Positions 9,369 through 19,013 of a DNA stretch of 64,000 nucleotides are shown here, piece after piece (the first letter of the stretch is position 1; each line of letters starts with the position of its first letter). The notes under the pieces were generated by a model. It was not told the DNA's origin. It did not search any database and saw only the letters and a list, made by a program, of their open reading frames with translations. The position numbers and the translations under genes were made by a program. Source of the DNA: JACRCT01 sp049841135 (GTDB lineage: Bacteria > Myxococcota > Myxococcia > Myxococcales > UBA5297); assembly GCA_049841135.1 (NCBI GenBank), contig JASGHK010000005.1, forward strand, positions 496,001 through 560,000, written 5' to 3'.

Positions 9369-9869
9369 CTACTCCACAGGCTGGTCCCCCGGCTGCTCCT
9401 CAGCGTCCCCCGCGTCCGGCGGCACCTCGGAGCGGGGCAGTTGAACCGCGAGGTCGCAGGCACCCGCCCGGTGAACTCCGTCGAGCCGCCAGGCCTTCGC
9501 GGCCTCGGCGACCTCGCGCGCGAACTCGTCGTGACCCGAGATTCGCAACCTCGCGTCCTCGATCTGCCCCGCGCCGTCGTACTCCAGCCGCAGCGGCACC
9601 ATCGACAGCTCGGTCCCTCCGGAGCGGTCGGCGACTTCGCGAAGCTCGGCGGCCCGGTCCTTCTCCAGCAGCCGCGTCAGGCGCTGCGACTCCTCGAACG
9701 AGCAGAGCTCAGACCGGGGCGTCACTCGCGCAGGCTCAGCAGCCTCGCTGGCGGAGGAAGGCTCTACGGGACTCGGGTGGGGAGGAATCGGAAACCCGCC
9801 GAAGCACGCCCGCATGCACCCGGAGAGCGCCAGCAGCGCGGCGATGGCGACGAGCCTGCCCTGCCGCAT
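9369..9869 (-). CDS. Predicted lipoprotein with TonB-C-like tail
   Basis: The 166-residue protein has a signal with lipobox LLALSGCMR, a Pro/Ser-rich linker, and a domain ending in GQIEDARLRISGHDEFAREV followed by AEAAKAWRL. That last stretch resembles the strand-helix pattern of TonB C-terminal and related energy-transducer domains, where G-x-V leads into a helix and a trailing W-x-hydrophobic. The similarity is only moderate and no TonB/ExbBD genes are nearby. The gene converges with the Cys-rich operon and follows the histidine kinase gene ending at 9924, so it may be the distal gene of that leftward unit. Confidence 0.65.
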   Translation of the reverse strand: MRQGRLVAIAALLALSGCMRACFGGFPIPPHPSPVEPSSASEAAEPARVTPRSELCSFEESQRLTRLLEKDRAAELREVADRSGGTELSMVPLRLEYDGAGQIEDARLRISGHDEFAREVAEAAKAWRLDGVHRAGACDLAVQLPRSEVPPDAGDAEEQPGDQPVE

Positions 9870-9923
9870 CGGATCGCTCCTCCTGGTGCCGTGCCCGAAG
9901 CCCGCAGCCCGCAGCCCGGCCCC

Positions 9924-11858
9924 TCACCGCTCCGGGTTGACCGGCAGCCAGACCGTGAAGCAGGTCCCGTCGCCCATCACGCTCGTCACGTGGATGGTGC
10001 CGCCGTGCTTCTCGACGATGCTCTGCACGATGGTCAGGCCCAAACCGGTGCCGTGCCCCTCGGGCTTGGTGGTGAAGAACGGGTCGAAGATGCGCGGGAG
10101 GTCCTGGGGCTTGATGCCGCTGCCCGAGTCGCGCACCTCGATCTCCACGCCGCCCTCGCGAGACTTGGTCCCCAGCTCCACGCGCCCGCCGGTCGGCGGC
10201 AGCGCGTGACAGGCGTTGGTGATCAGGTTGACGAAGACCTGCACCAGGCTCGAGCGCACCGCGCGGACCTTGGGCACCGCGCCGTAGCTGCGGGCGATCA
10301 TCGCGCCCGACTGCTTGAGCACGTGCTCGCAGTACCGCGCCGCCTGGTCCAGGAGGTCGTGGACGTCGATCTCCTCGGGATGGGTGCCGGCGGGCTTGGC
10401 GTAGCCGGTCAGGTCACGGGCGAACTTGAGGATGCGGTCCGCGCTCTCCTTGATGCGCCGCAGCTTGTCCAGGTCCGCCGGGTCGGTCTTGCGCACCTGG
10501 GCGAGCTGCAGCATCGCGTCCGTGTACATGGTGATCGTCGACAGCGGGTTGTTGATCTCGTGGGCGACGCCCGCGGCGAGCTGGCCCAGGGTGGCGAGTT
10601 TCTCGGCCTGCACCACGCGCCGCTCCAGCTCCTTCTGGCGCGAGAGGTCCTGCCCGATGGCGATGACGCCCTCGACCTCGCCGGTGGGGTTGACGATGGG
10701 CGCGGTGTTGAAGGTGACGCGCCGCTCGGCGCCGCTGCGCACCTTGATGAGCGTCTCGAAGTGGCTGACCTTCTCGCCGCCGACGCTGCGCGCGAAGACC
10801 TTGAGCAGGCCGTCGCGCTCGCCCTCCACGAGCAGCATGTCCAGCGGCTTGCCGATGACCTCGGAGCGCGGCAGGTCGGTCAGCTCCACCAGCGCGCGGT
10901 TGAAGACGATGATCTCCCGCTGCCGGTTGGCGACCAGGATGAGCGCGTTGGCGTTCTCGATCAGCTCCTCGAGGTACTTGCGCACGAACGTCAGCTCCTC
11001 GATGAGCTTGGCGTTGCGCACGCCGACGCTGGCCTGGTTGGCGAGCTGGATGACCAGCTTCTCGTCGCGGCCCAAGTCGGCGGCGAAGTTGGGCGGGTAC
11101 TCGAGGTTGATGAGGCCGAAGAACTGCCCGGCGGCGGCCAGCGGGGTGGCGAAGCCCTGGCGAGCGCCGGCGAAGATGAGCGGCTCCTCGTCGGTCAGCT
11201 CGACGCGGACGGGCAGCGCCCGCGGATCGAGCCGGGCCTTGTCGGCGGCGGAGTTGCGCATGGCCATCCGCTCGCGACCGCCCTCGATGAGCCGCCCTTC
11301 CGCGTACATGGAGGTCAACGCGCCCTGCCGCGAGTCGACGATGCGCACGCAGAAGTAGCGGCCCGGGAACAGCCGGCGCACGCAGTGGGCGATGGCCGCC
11401 ACCAGCTCGTCCTCGCTGGCCGCCAGCGCCAGCTCGCGGGAGAGCGAGAGCAGCGCGTCGCGCTCGTGCTCCTGCTCGGCCAGGTCGTGCATGGCCTTGG
11501 CCAGCGGCGCGTCGGCGGTGTCCAGCGGCGCGCGGGTGGCGATGGCGCCCACCTGCTCGCCGTTGCGGCGCAGCTTCAGGTTCACCGGCTCGCCGCTCAC
11601 CGCGCAGGCGAGCAGCTCCACCTGGTCGCCGTCGCCGACCAGGCTGAAGCCCTGGCCGCTGGCCGGCTTGAGCAGCGCCGCCAGCATCGCGCCGGGCCGC
11701 GGGTCGACGCACAGGTCGAGGAAGGCTTCGTTCGCGCGCAGGAGCCGCAGGTCCGCGTCGAGGATCGCCACGGCACAGGGCATGAGCAGCAGGTCGGGGT
11801 CGCTGGGGACCGTCGGCTCGCCGAGCATGCTGATCGCGGTGGGGTCGCTCTTGGTCAT
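9924..11858 (-). CDS. PAS/GAF sensor histidine kinase
   Basis: The 644-residue protein has no transmembrane segment or signal peptide, so it is probably a cytoplasmic sensor. Domain order: PAS (about 20-100), GAF-like (about 175-300), PAS (about 300-410), HisKA with VAHEINNPLSTITMY (phospho-accepting His433), and HATPase with the N box ending NACHALPP, DSGSGIKPQDLPRIFDPF and GHGTGLGLTIVQSIV. All catalytic motifs are present. It lies 52 bases downstream of a second kinase that lacks the ATPase domain, so this protein could phosphorylate itself and its neighbour. No response regulator gene is adjacent. Confidence 0.9.
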   Translation of the reverse strand: MTKSDPTAISMLGEPTVPSDPDLLLMPCAVAILDADLRLLRANEAFLDLCVDPRPGAMLAALLKPASGQGFSLVGDGDQVELLACAVSGEPVNLKLRRNGEQVGAIATRAPLDTADAPLAKAMHDLAEQEHERDALLSLSRELALAASEDELVAAIAHCVRRLFPGRYFCVRIVDSRQGALTSMYAEGRLIEGGRERMAMRNSAADKARLDPRALPVRVELTDEEPLIFAGARQGFATPLAAAGQFFGLINLEYPPNFAADLGRDEKLVIQLANQASVGVRNAKLIEELTFVRKYLEELIENANALILVANRQREIIVFNRALVELTDLPRSEVIGKPLDMLLVEGERDGLLKVFARSVGGEKVSHFETLIKVRSGAERRVTFNTAPIVNPTGEVEGVIAIGQDLSRQKELERRVVQAEKLATLGQLAAGVAHEINNPLSTITMYTDAMLQLAQVRKTDPADLDKLRRIKESADRILKFARDLTGYAKPAGTHPEEIDVHDLLDQAARYCEHVLKQSGAMIARSYGAVPKVRAVRSSLVQVFVNLITNACHALPPTGGRVELGTKSREGGVEIEVRDSGSGIKPQDLPRIFDPFFTTKPEGHGTGLGLTIVQSIVEKHGGTIHVTSVMGDGTCFTVWLPVNPER

Positions 11859-11910
11859 GGGACTCGCACTCTGAAAAGCCCCCCAAAGCTCCGGTGCAGC
11901 CAGACTCCGG

Positions 11911-13861
11911 TTACGGGTCCTCCTCGCCCGCCGCGCGGTCGAGGTCGACGATCTTGGTGTTGCCGACGTAGGCCTTGGTCTCGTAGCGGGTGATGCGGCC
12001 GATCTTCCGGACGATCTCCGCCATGCGCTCGGCCTCGCGGTAGATGATGTCCACCGGCTTCCAGGCCGGGTCCTCTTCCTTGAGCTTGCGCTTGAGCAGC
12101 TCGGCGTAGCCCATGACCGAGGTCAGCGGCTGGTTGAGCTCGTGGGCGGCGGTGCCGGCCAGCTCGACGATGACCGCCTGCTTCTCGGCCTCCTGCAGCC
12201 GGGCCTGGGCCTGCGTCAGCTTGGCCTCCAGGCGGGTCCGCTCGCGCAGGTCGCTGAAGATGCCCACCGAGGCCACCGGCGTCTCGCCCTCGTAGATGAG
12301 CGCCGCCGAGAGCAGGACCGGCACCACCTCGCCGTCCTTGGCCTTGAGCTCGGTGCGCGTGGGCTCGAGCCGGCCGATGCCGCCGAACTCCTCGCTGCGC
12401 AACAGCTCCATCACCTTCTCGCTCATGCCCTCCGGGTAGATGACCTCGAGCGAGGCCTTGCCGATGACGTCCTGCGCCTTCCACCCCAGGGTCCGCTCGG
12501 CGCTCTGGTTGAAGAGGATGATCGTCCCGGACATGTCGGCTGCGACGATGGCGTCCACCGAGGAGTTGATCAGCTTCTCCATCAGCTCCTTGGTCTTGAG
12601 CAGCTCGCGCTCCATGGCGCGCTGCTCGGTGACGTCCCGGAAGGAGAGGATGAGCCCGCGCCCTCCGGCGACCTGGCTGCCGGTGGCGGAGAGGGTGAGC
12701 ACCCGGCCCTGGTCGGTGTGCACCTCGAGGTCCACGCCGTGCTGCACGATGCCCCGGCGCACGGCGGAGAGCATCTCCATCAGCGCGTGCTCGGAGAGCG
12801 CGGTGGCGAAGGCGGCGAAGGCGCGGCCGCGGGCGGTCTCGGCGCCGATCCCCAGGATCTGCGCGGCGGCGGGGTTGAGGCTGACGACCACGCCCGACTC
12901 GTCGAGGATGGCCATGCCGTCGCTGACGTACTGGAAGAATTCCCCGTAGCGGGCGAGCTCGGCGACCTGGGCCTCGGCCTTCTCGGCCTGGCCGCGCAGG
13001 CCCTCGAGCATGCGGGCGTTGCGCAGCGCGATGGCGGTGGCGTGGGCCACGGTCCAGGCGAAGCTGATCTCCTGGGGCGCGAAGCGGCTGCCGGCGCTGG
13101 AGCGCAACAAGAGCACGCCCAGGGTCTTGCCCTGCACGGAGAGCGGGACGGCGGCCAGGGCGGCGATGCCGCGCTTGGTGACGGCCTCGCGCATCTCGCC
13201 CAACAGCGGGTGGCTGCCGACGTCGTCGACGACCACCGGCTGGCCGGTGCGGACGGCCTCGCGGATCTCCGGGTAGCGGGCCAGCTCGATCTTGAGGTCG
13301 TGCACGGCGCGGTCGTCGCTGGCGGCGACGATGTGGCCGACGCCGTGCTCCTCGTCGATGAGGACCAGCGCGCAGCGGTCGATGGACAGCTCTTCGGCCA
13401 GGCGCCGGGTGACGTCGTGGAGCAGGGTGGCGACGTCGAGGGCGGCGGCGTAGTGGGCGGTCAGGTCGAGCAGGACCGCCAGGTCCTTCTCGCGGCGGCT
13501 CTGCTCGGCGCGGGTGAGGGCGACGCGCAGGACCGCCTCGAGGCGCAGGTCGAATTCGCGGTGGAGCGCGGGGAGGGCGACGAAGCCGTCGGCGCCGGCC
13601 TGCAGCGCGTCGTGGGCTTCGCTGTGCAGGTCGCCGACGACCGCCAGCACCGCGAGCCTCGGCGAAGTCCTCCTCCTCGCGCAGCGCGTGGATGGCCTGG
13701 CGGCCCTCGGGGCTGGTGAAGTCGACGATGGCGACCGACGGCGACTCCTCCAAGGAACACAACCGGTAGCCGGCGCGAACCAGGAACGGCTCGAGCTGGG
13801 ACCGGGAGGTCTCGGGCAGGACCGTCGCCGTGGGAATCGTGGTGGGGGAAGAGGCGCTCAA
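11911..13861 (-). CDS. Receiver-like/GAF/PAS/PAS/HisKA protein without ATPase domain (one frame break)
   Basis: The N-terminus (residues about 20-105) resembles a degenerate receiver domain (SPSVAIVDFTSPEG). It is followed by GAF (about 120-280), two PAS domains and a HisKA helix pair with the phospho-site motif GTAAHELNQPLTSVMGY. The protein ends only about 60 residues after that, at VGNTKIVDLDRAAGEEDP, so no HATPase domain is present; the next gene starts 52 bases later and leaves no room for one. One extra base near 13655 (expected EARVLAVVGDLHSE) breaks the frame, and the span is 3n+1 bases. It may be a phosphotransfer or dimerisation partner of the complete kinase downstream. The start at 13861 is not certain. 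Confidence 0.8.
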
Positions 13862-13955
13862 AGCGGCCCGAGTGTATCACCCGGTGGCCGCACGGCGATT
13901 TTCGAGTCCGAACGCCCGGTCCCCCCTCTCTTCCGCCATCTCCTGCTCCATCCCC

Positions 13956-13984
13956 TTGGAATCACTCCGCATCCCCTCTAGCAT
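13956..13984 (+). promoter_or_regulatory. Candidate promoter for the FAD oxidase gene
   Basis: TTGGAA and TAGCAT are separated by exactly 17 bases, about 30 bases before the start codon at 14013. AAGGAGA stands 5 bases before that ATG. Confidence 0.35.
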
Positions 13985-14012
13985 CCCCAACCCGCTTCCC
14001 AAGGAGACGACC

Positions 14013-15606
14013 ATGCGACGCTGGAACGGCTGGGGCGACGATGCCGAGTCCTTCGCGGTGCCCGAGACGGGCGCTCCCTTCCTGGAGCGCATGGTGGGGG
14101 TCGCCAAGCCGCCGCGCGACGCGACCCTCGCCGAGGTCTGCGCGCAGGCCCCTGCCTCGCGCCTGCCTGCCCACCCGCGGGTCTCGACGGAGGCGTCGGA
14201 CCGGGTTCGTCACGCGCGCGGCCAGAGCCTGCCCGACTGGATTGCCGTGCGCAGCGGGCGGCTGGGGGCCATCCCCGACGGCGTCGCGCACCCCACGAGC
14301 TCCGCCGAGGTCCGCGACCTGCTCGCCTGGGCGGCGCAGGTCAACGCGCGGGTCATCCCGTACGGCGGCGGCACGAGCGTGGTGGGGCACGTCAACGCGG
14401 CGGGCGGCGATGCGCCGGAGCTCACGCTCGACCTGGGCGCGCTCGACGCGCTGCTCTCCTTCGACGAGAAGAGCCAGCTGGCGACCTTCGGGGCGGGCGT
14501 GCGCGGGCCGGTGCTCGAGGCCAAGCTGAACGAGCGCGGCTACACGCTAGGCCACTTTCCCCAGTCCTTCGAGCTTCTCCACGCTCGGCGGGTGGATCGC
14601 CACGCGCGGCAGCGGCCAGCAGTCCATCAAGTACGGGCGCATCGAGCAACTCTTCGCCGGCGGGCACCTCGAGTCTCCGGCCGGCGAGCTGGAAATGCCG
14701 CCCTTCCCGGCGAGCGCCGCGGGCCCGGACCTCAAGGAGCTGATCCTGGGCTCCGAGGGCCGCATGGGCATCCTGACCGAGGCGACGGTGCGGGTCGTCC
14801 GCAACCCGGAGAAGGAAGCCTTCCATGCCCTGTTCTTCCCGGGCTGGGAGGAGGGGCTCGAGGCGACCCGGCGGCTGGTGCAGGCCGGGCTTCCGCTGGC
14901 GATGCTGCGCCTCTCGACGGCCGAGGAGACGGCGACCAATCTGGCGCTGGCCGGTCACCGGCGGCTCCTGGGGGCGCTGGAGAAGGGGCTGGCCCTGTTT
15001 GGAGCGGGCGACCGCAAGTGCATGCTCATCGTCGGCTTCGCCGGCCGCGAGCGGATGGTGGAGGCCTCGCGCAAGGAGGCGCTCTCCATCGCCCGGGGCG
15101 AGGACGGGCTGCACATCGGCAAGACGTTCGGCCAGACCTGGCACAAGAACCGGTTCCGCTCGCCCTACCTGCGCAACGAGCTCTGGGAGCGGGGCTATGC
15201 GGTGGACACCTTCGAGACCGCGCTCACCTGGTCGAAGGTGCCGGCCTACGTCGCCTCGGTGACGGCGGCCATCCGCGACGGCCTCGCGGACGAGGGCGAG
15301 AAGGTGCACGTCTTCACGCACCTGTCGCACCTGTACCCGTCGGGCTCGAGCGCCTACACGACCTACCTCTTCCGGCTGGACGCCGACCCCGAGGTCAACC
15401 TGCGGCGCTGGAAGAAGCTCAAGGACGCGGCGAGCAAGACCATCGTCGAGCGCGGCGGGACCATCAGCCACCAGCACGGCATCGGCGTCGACCACCGGTC
15501 GTACCTGGAGGCCGAGAAGGGAACGCTGGGCATGCAGGCCATCGAGCAGGCGTGCCGCCTGTTCGACCCGGCGGGGATCCTCAATCCGGGCAAGCTCATC
15601 GACTAG
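14013..15606 (+). CDS. FAD-binding oxidoreductase, AGPS/GlcD type (one frame break)
   Basis: The product of about 530 residues has the PCMH-type FAD-binding domain signature RVIPYGGGTSVVGHV (about residues 111-125), the FPQSFE segment, then WIATRGSGQQSIKYG, GSEGRMGILTEATVRVV and a C-terminal FAD-linked oxidase domain ending in SHQHGIGVDHRSYL and DPAGILNPGKLI. The layout resembles alkyl-dihydroxyacetonephosphate synthase and D-lactate/glycolate dehydrogenases; the SHQHG-type motif favours the AGPS-like side, which would point to ether-lipid synthesis, but the substrate is not proven. One extra base in GAGCTTCTCC near 14572 breaks the frame. It is monocistronic, with AAGGAGA before the start. 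Confidence 0.85.
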
Positions 15607-15696
15607 CTCGACGGCAGACCGGGGTATCGAGGGCTGTCCGTGCCCAGGAGCGAGGGTACGGCCGGGCTGGCCGATCTTCGAACGGTGCGGGCGACC

Positions 15697-15714
15697 GTGT
15701 GACCTGGCTCACAC
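15697..15714. promoter_or_regulatory. CRP/FNR-type operator candidate
   Basis: GTGTGA-cctggc-TCACAC is a perfect inverted repeat and matches the CRP consensus TGTGA-N6-TCACA. It lies about 120 bases before the patatin-like gene and 90 bases after the oxidase stop. The rest of 15607-15834 holds one GGTGCCAGACAC copy (15751-15762) and no gene. Confidence 0.45.
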
Positions 15715-15750
15715 GTCGGGCGTAACCCCGGAGCATCGCTGGGGAAGACC

Positions 15751-15762
15751 GGTGCCAGACAC
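15751..15762 (-). repeat. Solitary copy of the GTGTCTGGCACC dispersed repeat
   Basis: GGTGCCAGACAC appears once, preceded by GACC as in the clustered copies elsewhere. It lies in the gap between the flavin oxidase and the patatin-like gene. Confidence 0.7.
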
Positions 15763-15834
15763 GCTTCTTCCCCCACCTCGCGTGCCACCGCGACGCGTTG
15801 CGTCCATATTCCGTGAGCGAGGGACCGCTCCGGG

Positions 15835-17566
15835 ATGCAGCTCCAAGCGCAGCCGTTCGAGGGTCTCGAACTCCCCCGGCCCAAGTCCGTCCTTTACTGG
15901 TCGCCCAGCCGCGCTCACTTCCTGGACCTGAAGACGCGCCTGCTCCACGTGCCGGGATGCTCCGAGCGGGGAGGGCTGCTCGTCTATGGCCCGGCGGCGA
16001 TGCGCTTCGCGCTCGAGCACCGGGCGCGCGATTCTGGTCGACCGCCTGCACACCGGCTACTTCAACCTGGTCGTCCTCGACCTGCGCGCGCCTCGCGAGG
16101 TGGACTTCGCCGCCCAGGTCGAGGAGGCCCTCGGCGTCCTGGACGCCCTGGACGCCGAGCCGGACATCGAGGCGCGCTTCGGCTTCCATCGCGTGGTGGC
16201 CTTGGTCTCGGGCGAGGGCGACCGGACCGACTCGCTCATCGCCCGGCTGGGGGCCCGCCGGCTGGGGCGGGTCGTGCGTGGGCCGGGACCGGGCGGAGGC
16301 TGGGGCGAGGCGTCGGAGCGCTTCGCCCGCCTGACCCTCGACGAGATGACGAGGCTCCTGCTCGAGCGCAAGCCTGGCTCGCGAGCGCTCTGCTGCTCGG
16401 GCGGGGGCATCACCGGCATCTACTTCGAGCTGGGGGCGCTCAAGTGCCTGGACGACTGCCTTCGTCCGCGCGGCTCGGCCAACACCTTCGACCTGTACTT
16501 CGGCATCAGCGCCGGAGCGACCGTCACCGGGCTGCTCGCCAACGGCTACTCCATCGACGACTGCCTGGCGGCGGTCGCGGGCATCTCCGGCGGGCAGATC
16601 AAGCCCATCAACCTCTCGGTGCTGCGGCTGCAGATGCTCGACGTCACCAACCTGGCCGACCGGGTCGCGCGCGGCCTGAGCGCCATCGCCACCGCGCTGT
16701 GGCGGGCGCGCCTGACGGGGATGCGCGGCTCGCTCGAGTCGCTGCTCCTGGACTACAGCGACCTGTTCGGCCCGCCGCTGCGCTCGGCGCCGTTCGAGCA
16801 GGCGCTGCGGGAGATCTTCACCGCGCCGGGGCGCAGCAACGACTTCCGCGATCTCGCGCGGCGGCTCTTCATCGGCGCGACCGACCAGGACCTGCGCCGC
16901 CACGTGCTCTTCGGCAGCCCCGGCCACGACGACGTCCCCATCAGCCAGGCGGTGCAGGCCTCCTCGAGCCTCCACCCGGCCTTCTCCCCGGTCGGGATCA
17001 AGGACCGCTGGTACTCGGACGGCGCGGTGACCTCGACCTCGCACCTGCACGAGGCCATCCGCATGGGCGCGGACCTGGTCTTCGTGGTCGATCCGTTCGT
17101 GCCCTACGTCTCGCGCGAGGCCGGGCACGCGCGCTCGCGGGGCGTGCTCTACAACATCGACCAGGACGTGCGGACGCTGTCGTACACGCGCTTCGAGAAG
17201 CACCGCGAGGCGGCGCTGCGCCGGCACCCGACCGTGAGCAGCTACACCTTCCTGCCGGCCAACAGCCTGCGGCGCATCCTCTCGGTCAACCCGATGGACC
17301 ACCGGCCGTTCCTCGCCATCTGGCGTGGGGCGTACCTGTCGACGCTGCGGCGCATCCAGCACCTGCGCTACCGGATGGAGGGCGACCTGGCGCACCACGG
17401 GCTGTCGCTCGACACGAGCGAGGCGGAGACCGTGGCGGCGCAGCTGCGCGAGGCGGAGCGGCCGGCGTTGGAGGACTTCTACCCCGGCCGTCAGGCGTAC
17501 TTGAGGGGATCGGGCAGCTCGCCGGCGGCGGGCGCCTTGAGCAGCTCCTCGGGGTCGGCGATGTAG
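15835..17566 (+). CDS. Patatin-like phospholipase (one frame break)
   Basis: An N-terminal domain of about 180 residues of unknown type precedes a patatin domain. Patatin signatures are visible in order: CCSGGGITGIYFELGALK (oxyanion-hole glycines), FGISAGATVTG (nucleophile Ser in G-x-S-x-G) and WYSDGAVTSTSHLHEA (catalytic Asp in DGA). These enzymes hydrolyse acyl esters of phospholipids. One extra base near 16030 breaks the frame in the N-terminal part (LVYGPAAMRFALEH before it, AILVDRLHTGYFNLVVLDLR after it). The 3' end overlaps the convergent gene by about 75 bases; the true stop may lie earlier if another small error is present. A perfect CRP-like site lies upstream. Confidence 0.85.
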
Positions 17567-18375
17567 CCGGTCAGCTGGGTGATGGTCTTGGCGAGGTTGA
17601 CGCCGTCGGTGATCCGCTCGTCCAGGCTGAAGGTCGCGGTGATGACGTCCTCGACGGCGGGCTGGCCATCCTCGCCCACGACGACCGCCTTCTTGAGCTT
17701 GCCGGTGACGACGAAGAACGAGCAGGTGCCCCACTCGAAGAGGTGGTGCTGGATGGCGTCGATGCCGATGGAGCCCAGGTTGGCGAAGTAGGCGGTGCAG
17801 TAGAGCGCGTCGCCCTTGATCGCGCCGGACGGCAGGATGTGGAAGTAGTCGAAGACCTTCCAGCCCCACATCAGGAACCGCGTCAGCCAGCGCGGCAGCC
17901 GGGTGAGGGTCTCGGTGATGTCCTCGTCCTTGCTGGTGCTGCTCTTCTTGACCTTGGACACCTCGTCCCAGATGCGGTTGGCGACGTCGGTGATGGTGTC
18001 GGTGGGCTGGAACTCCAGCTTCACGTTGGTCTCGGCCGCGTGCTCGGTCAGGTCCTTCTTGGTCACGAAGGAGAAGACGATGCCCTTGCGCTGGTAGATG
18101 CGCCGGCCGACGACGAAGCGGTTGTTCTCGGGCCGCCGGGCGATGAGCCGCAGGCTGGCGGCGAGCACCACGTGGAAGAGCGTGAACTTCTTGTCCTTCT
18201 CCCCGCGTCCCTCGTTGAGCTTGTTGAGGATGGCCAGCGCCTTCTTCATCGGGATCAGCTGCTGGTGGACGATCATCGACTCCGTCCGCGTCGGCATCAG
18301 GAACGGGAACATCTTCCGGAAGCCGGGCAGCTTGGTCAGCAGGACGCCGTCAGAACGCTTGGAGAAAAGAGGCAT
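17491..18375 (-). CDS. E2-like (CAT-fold) acyltransferase homologue lacking the catalytic His
   Basis: The 294-residue protein matches the catalytic domain of 2-oxoacid dehydrogenase E2 subunits and chloramphenicol acetyltransferases, without lipoyl or peripheral-subunit-binding domains. Family E2 enzymes carry D-H-R-x-x-D-G near the C-terminus; here the site reads TFSLDERITDGVNLAKTI, with Glu where the catalytic His is expected, while the trailing DG is retained. It therefore probably keeps the fold and perhaps CoA binding but not normal transferase chemistry. No E1 or E3 genes are nearby. The start at 18375 (MPLFSKRSDG) is the only good one. It converges with the patatin gene. Confidence 0.75.
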   Translation of the reverse strand: MPLFSKRSDGVLLTKLPGFRKMFPFLMPTRTESMIVHQQLIPMKKALAILNKLNEGRGEKDKKFTLFHVVLAASLRLIARRPENNRFVVGRRIYQRKGIVFSFVTKKDLTEHAAETNVKLEFQPTDTITDVANRIWDEVSKVKKSSTSKDEDITETLTRLPRWLTRFLMWGWKVFDYFHILPSGAIKGDALYCTAYFANLGSIGIDAIQHHLFEWGTCSFFVVTGKLKKAVVVGEDGQPAVEDVITATFSLDERITDGVNLAKTITQLTGYIADPEELLKAPAAGELPDPLKYA

Positions 18376-18463
18376 GTAGGGGCTCCTGAACTCCCTGGAG
18401 TGGCTCGCGGGAGGTCCGCTTTCTAACAGGTCGGTCCCTTTTTCGCGCGCCGGAATGCAGGGG

Positions 18464-18492
18464 TTGACGGGCAGGCTTCGCCGGCATTATTG
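18464..18492 (+). promoter_or_regulatory. Candidate promoter with overlapping palindrome
   Basis: TTGACG and TTATTG are separated by exactly 17 bases, about 80 bases before the start at 18573. Just downstream GTTGG-gcga-CCAAC (18493-18506) forms a small inverted repeat at the expected transcription start, a plausible operator. Confidence 0.4.
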
Positions 18493-18572
18493 GTTGGGCG
18501 ACCAACTTACATCACCGCGCGTGCGGCAGTGGAAACCGGCAGTACACCAGACGCGAGTCACGGAGGACGCCC

Positions 18573-18896
18573 ATGTCGGTCCGAATCGACGAGCGTGGAG
18601 TCTGGAGGGACCTGGGCGACGGACGCAGCGAGTCGGTCGCCTGGGCCGAGCTGACCGCCGTGTGGATCGCGACGACGGCCGATGGGCCGTTCAGCGAGGA
18701 CTTCTTCTGGGTGTTGCAGGCTGGCGCGGGCCAGGGCTGCGTCGTGGCCCAGAAGCTCGCCGGCGATTTCCTCGGCCGCCTGCAACGGCTCCCCCGGTTC
18801 GACAACGAGGCCGTGATCCAGGCCTCGATGTGCACCGAGGAGGGTCGCTTCGACTGCTGGAAGGGTGCGCCAGGAGAGGGGCTGGCGGCGCGGTGA
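18573..18896 (+). CDS. Small conserved-looking protein of unknown function
   Basis: The 107-residue protein is acidic and aromatic-rich: a beta-like N-terminus (RIDERGVWRDLGDGRSESVA), then WAELTAVWIATTADGPFSED, then a helical segment around KLAGDFLGRLQRLPRFDNEA. No signal peptide, membrane segment or metal motif is seen. CGGAGGA precedes the ATG at a good distance and a promoter-like sequence lies upstream, so it is very likely expressed. I do not recognise the family. Confidence 0.65.
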   Translation: MSVRIDERGVWRDLGDGRSESVAWAELTAVWIATTADGPFSEDFFWVLQAGAGQGCVVAQKLAGDFLGRLQRLPRFDNEAVIQASMCTEEGRFDCWKGAPGEGLAAR

Positions 18897-18948
18897 AGCG
18901 GTCGTCGGCGGCCGGGACGAGATCCGGCAGAGCCGCGAGACCAAGCCA

Positions 18949-18997
18949 CCCCTCTCCGTCCCGTCCTGAGCTGGTCGAAGGAGAAGCCGGAGAGGGG
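18949..18997. terminator. Bidirectional hairpin between convergent genes, containing a dispersed repeat
   Basis: CCCCTCTCCG and CGGAGAGGGG form a perfect 10-bp stem around about 29 bases. The loop contains GTCCTGAGCTGGTCGAAGG, a member of a widespread bacterial repeat family. There is no T-run, so intrinsic termination is uncertain; its place between two converging genes suggests a transcription end or a repeat insertion. Confidence 0.5.
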
Positions 18998-19013
18998 CCG
19001 GAGGCTCGTCGAA

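Noticed and set aside
9441..11993. An 850-codon open frame antisense to the histidine kinase
   Set aside because: Shadow of the PAS/GAF kinase; His/Asp/Arg-rich composition with no motifs.
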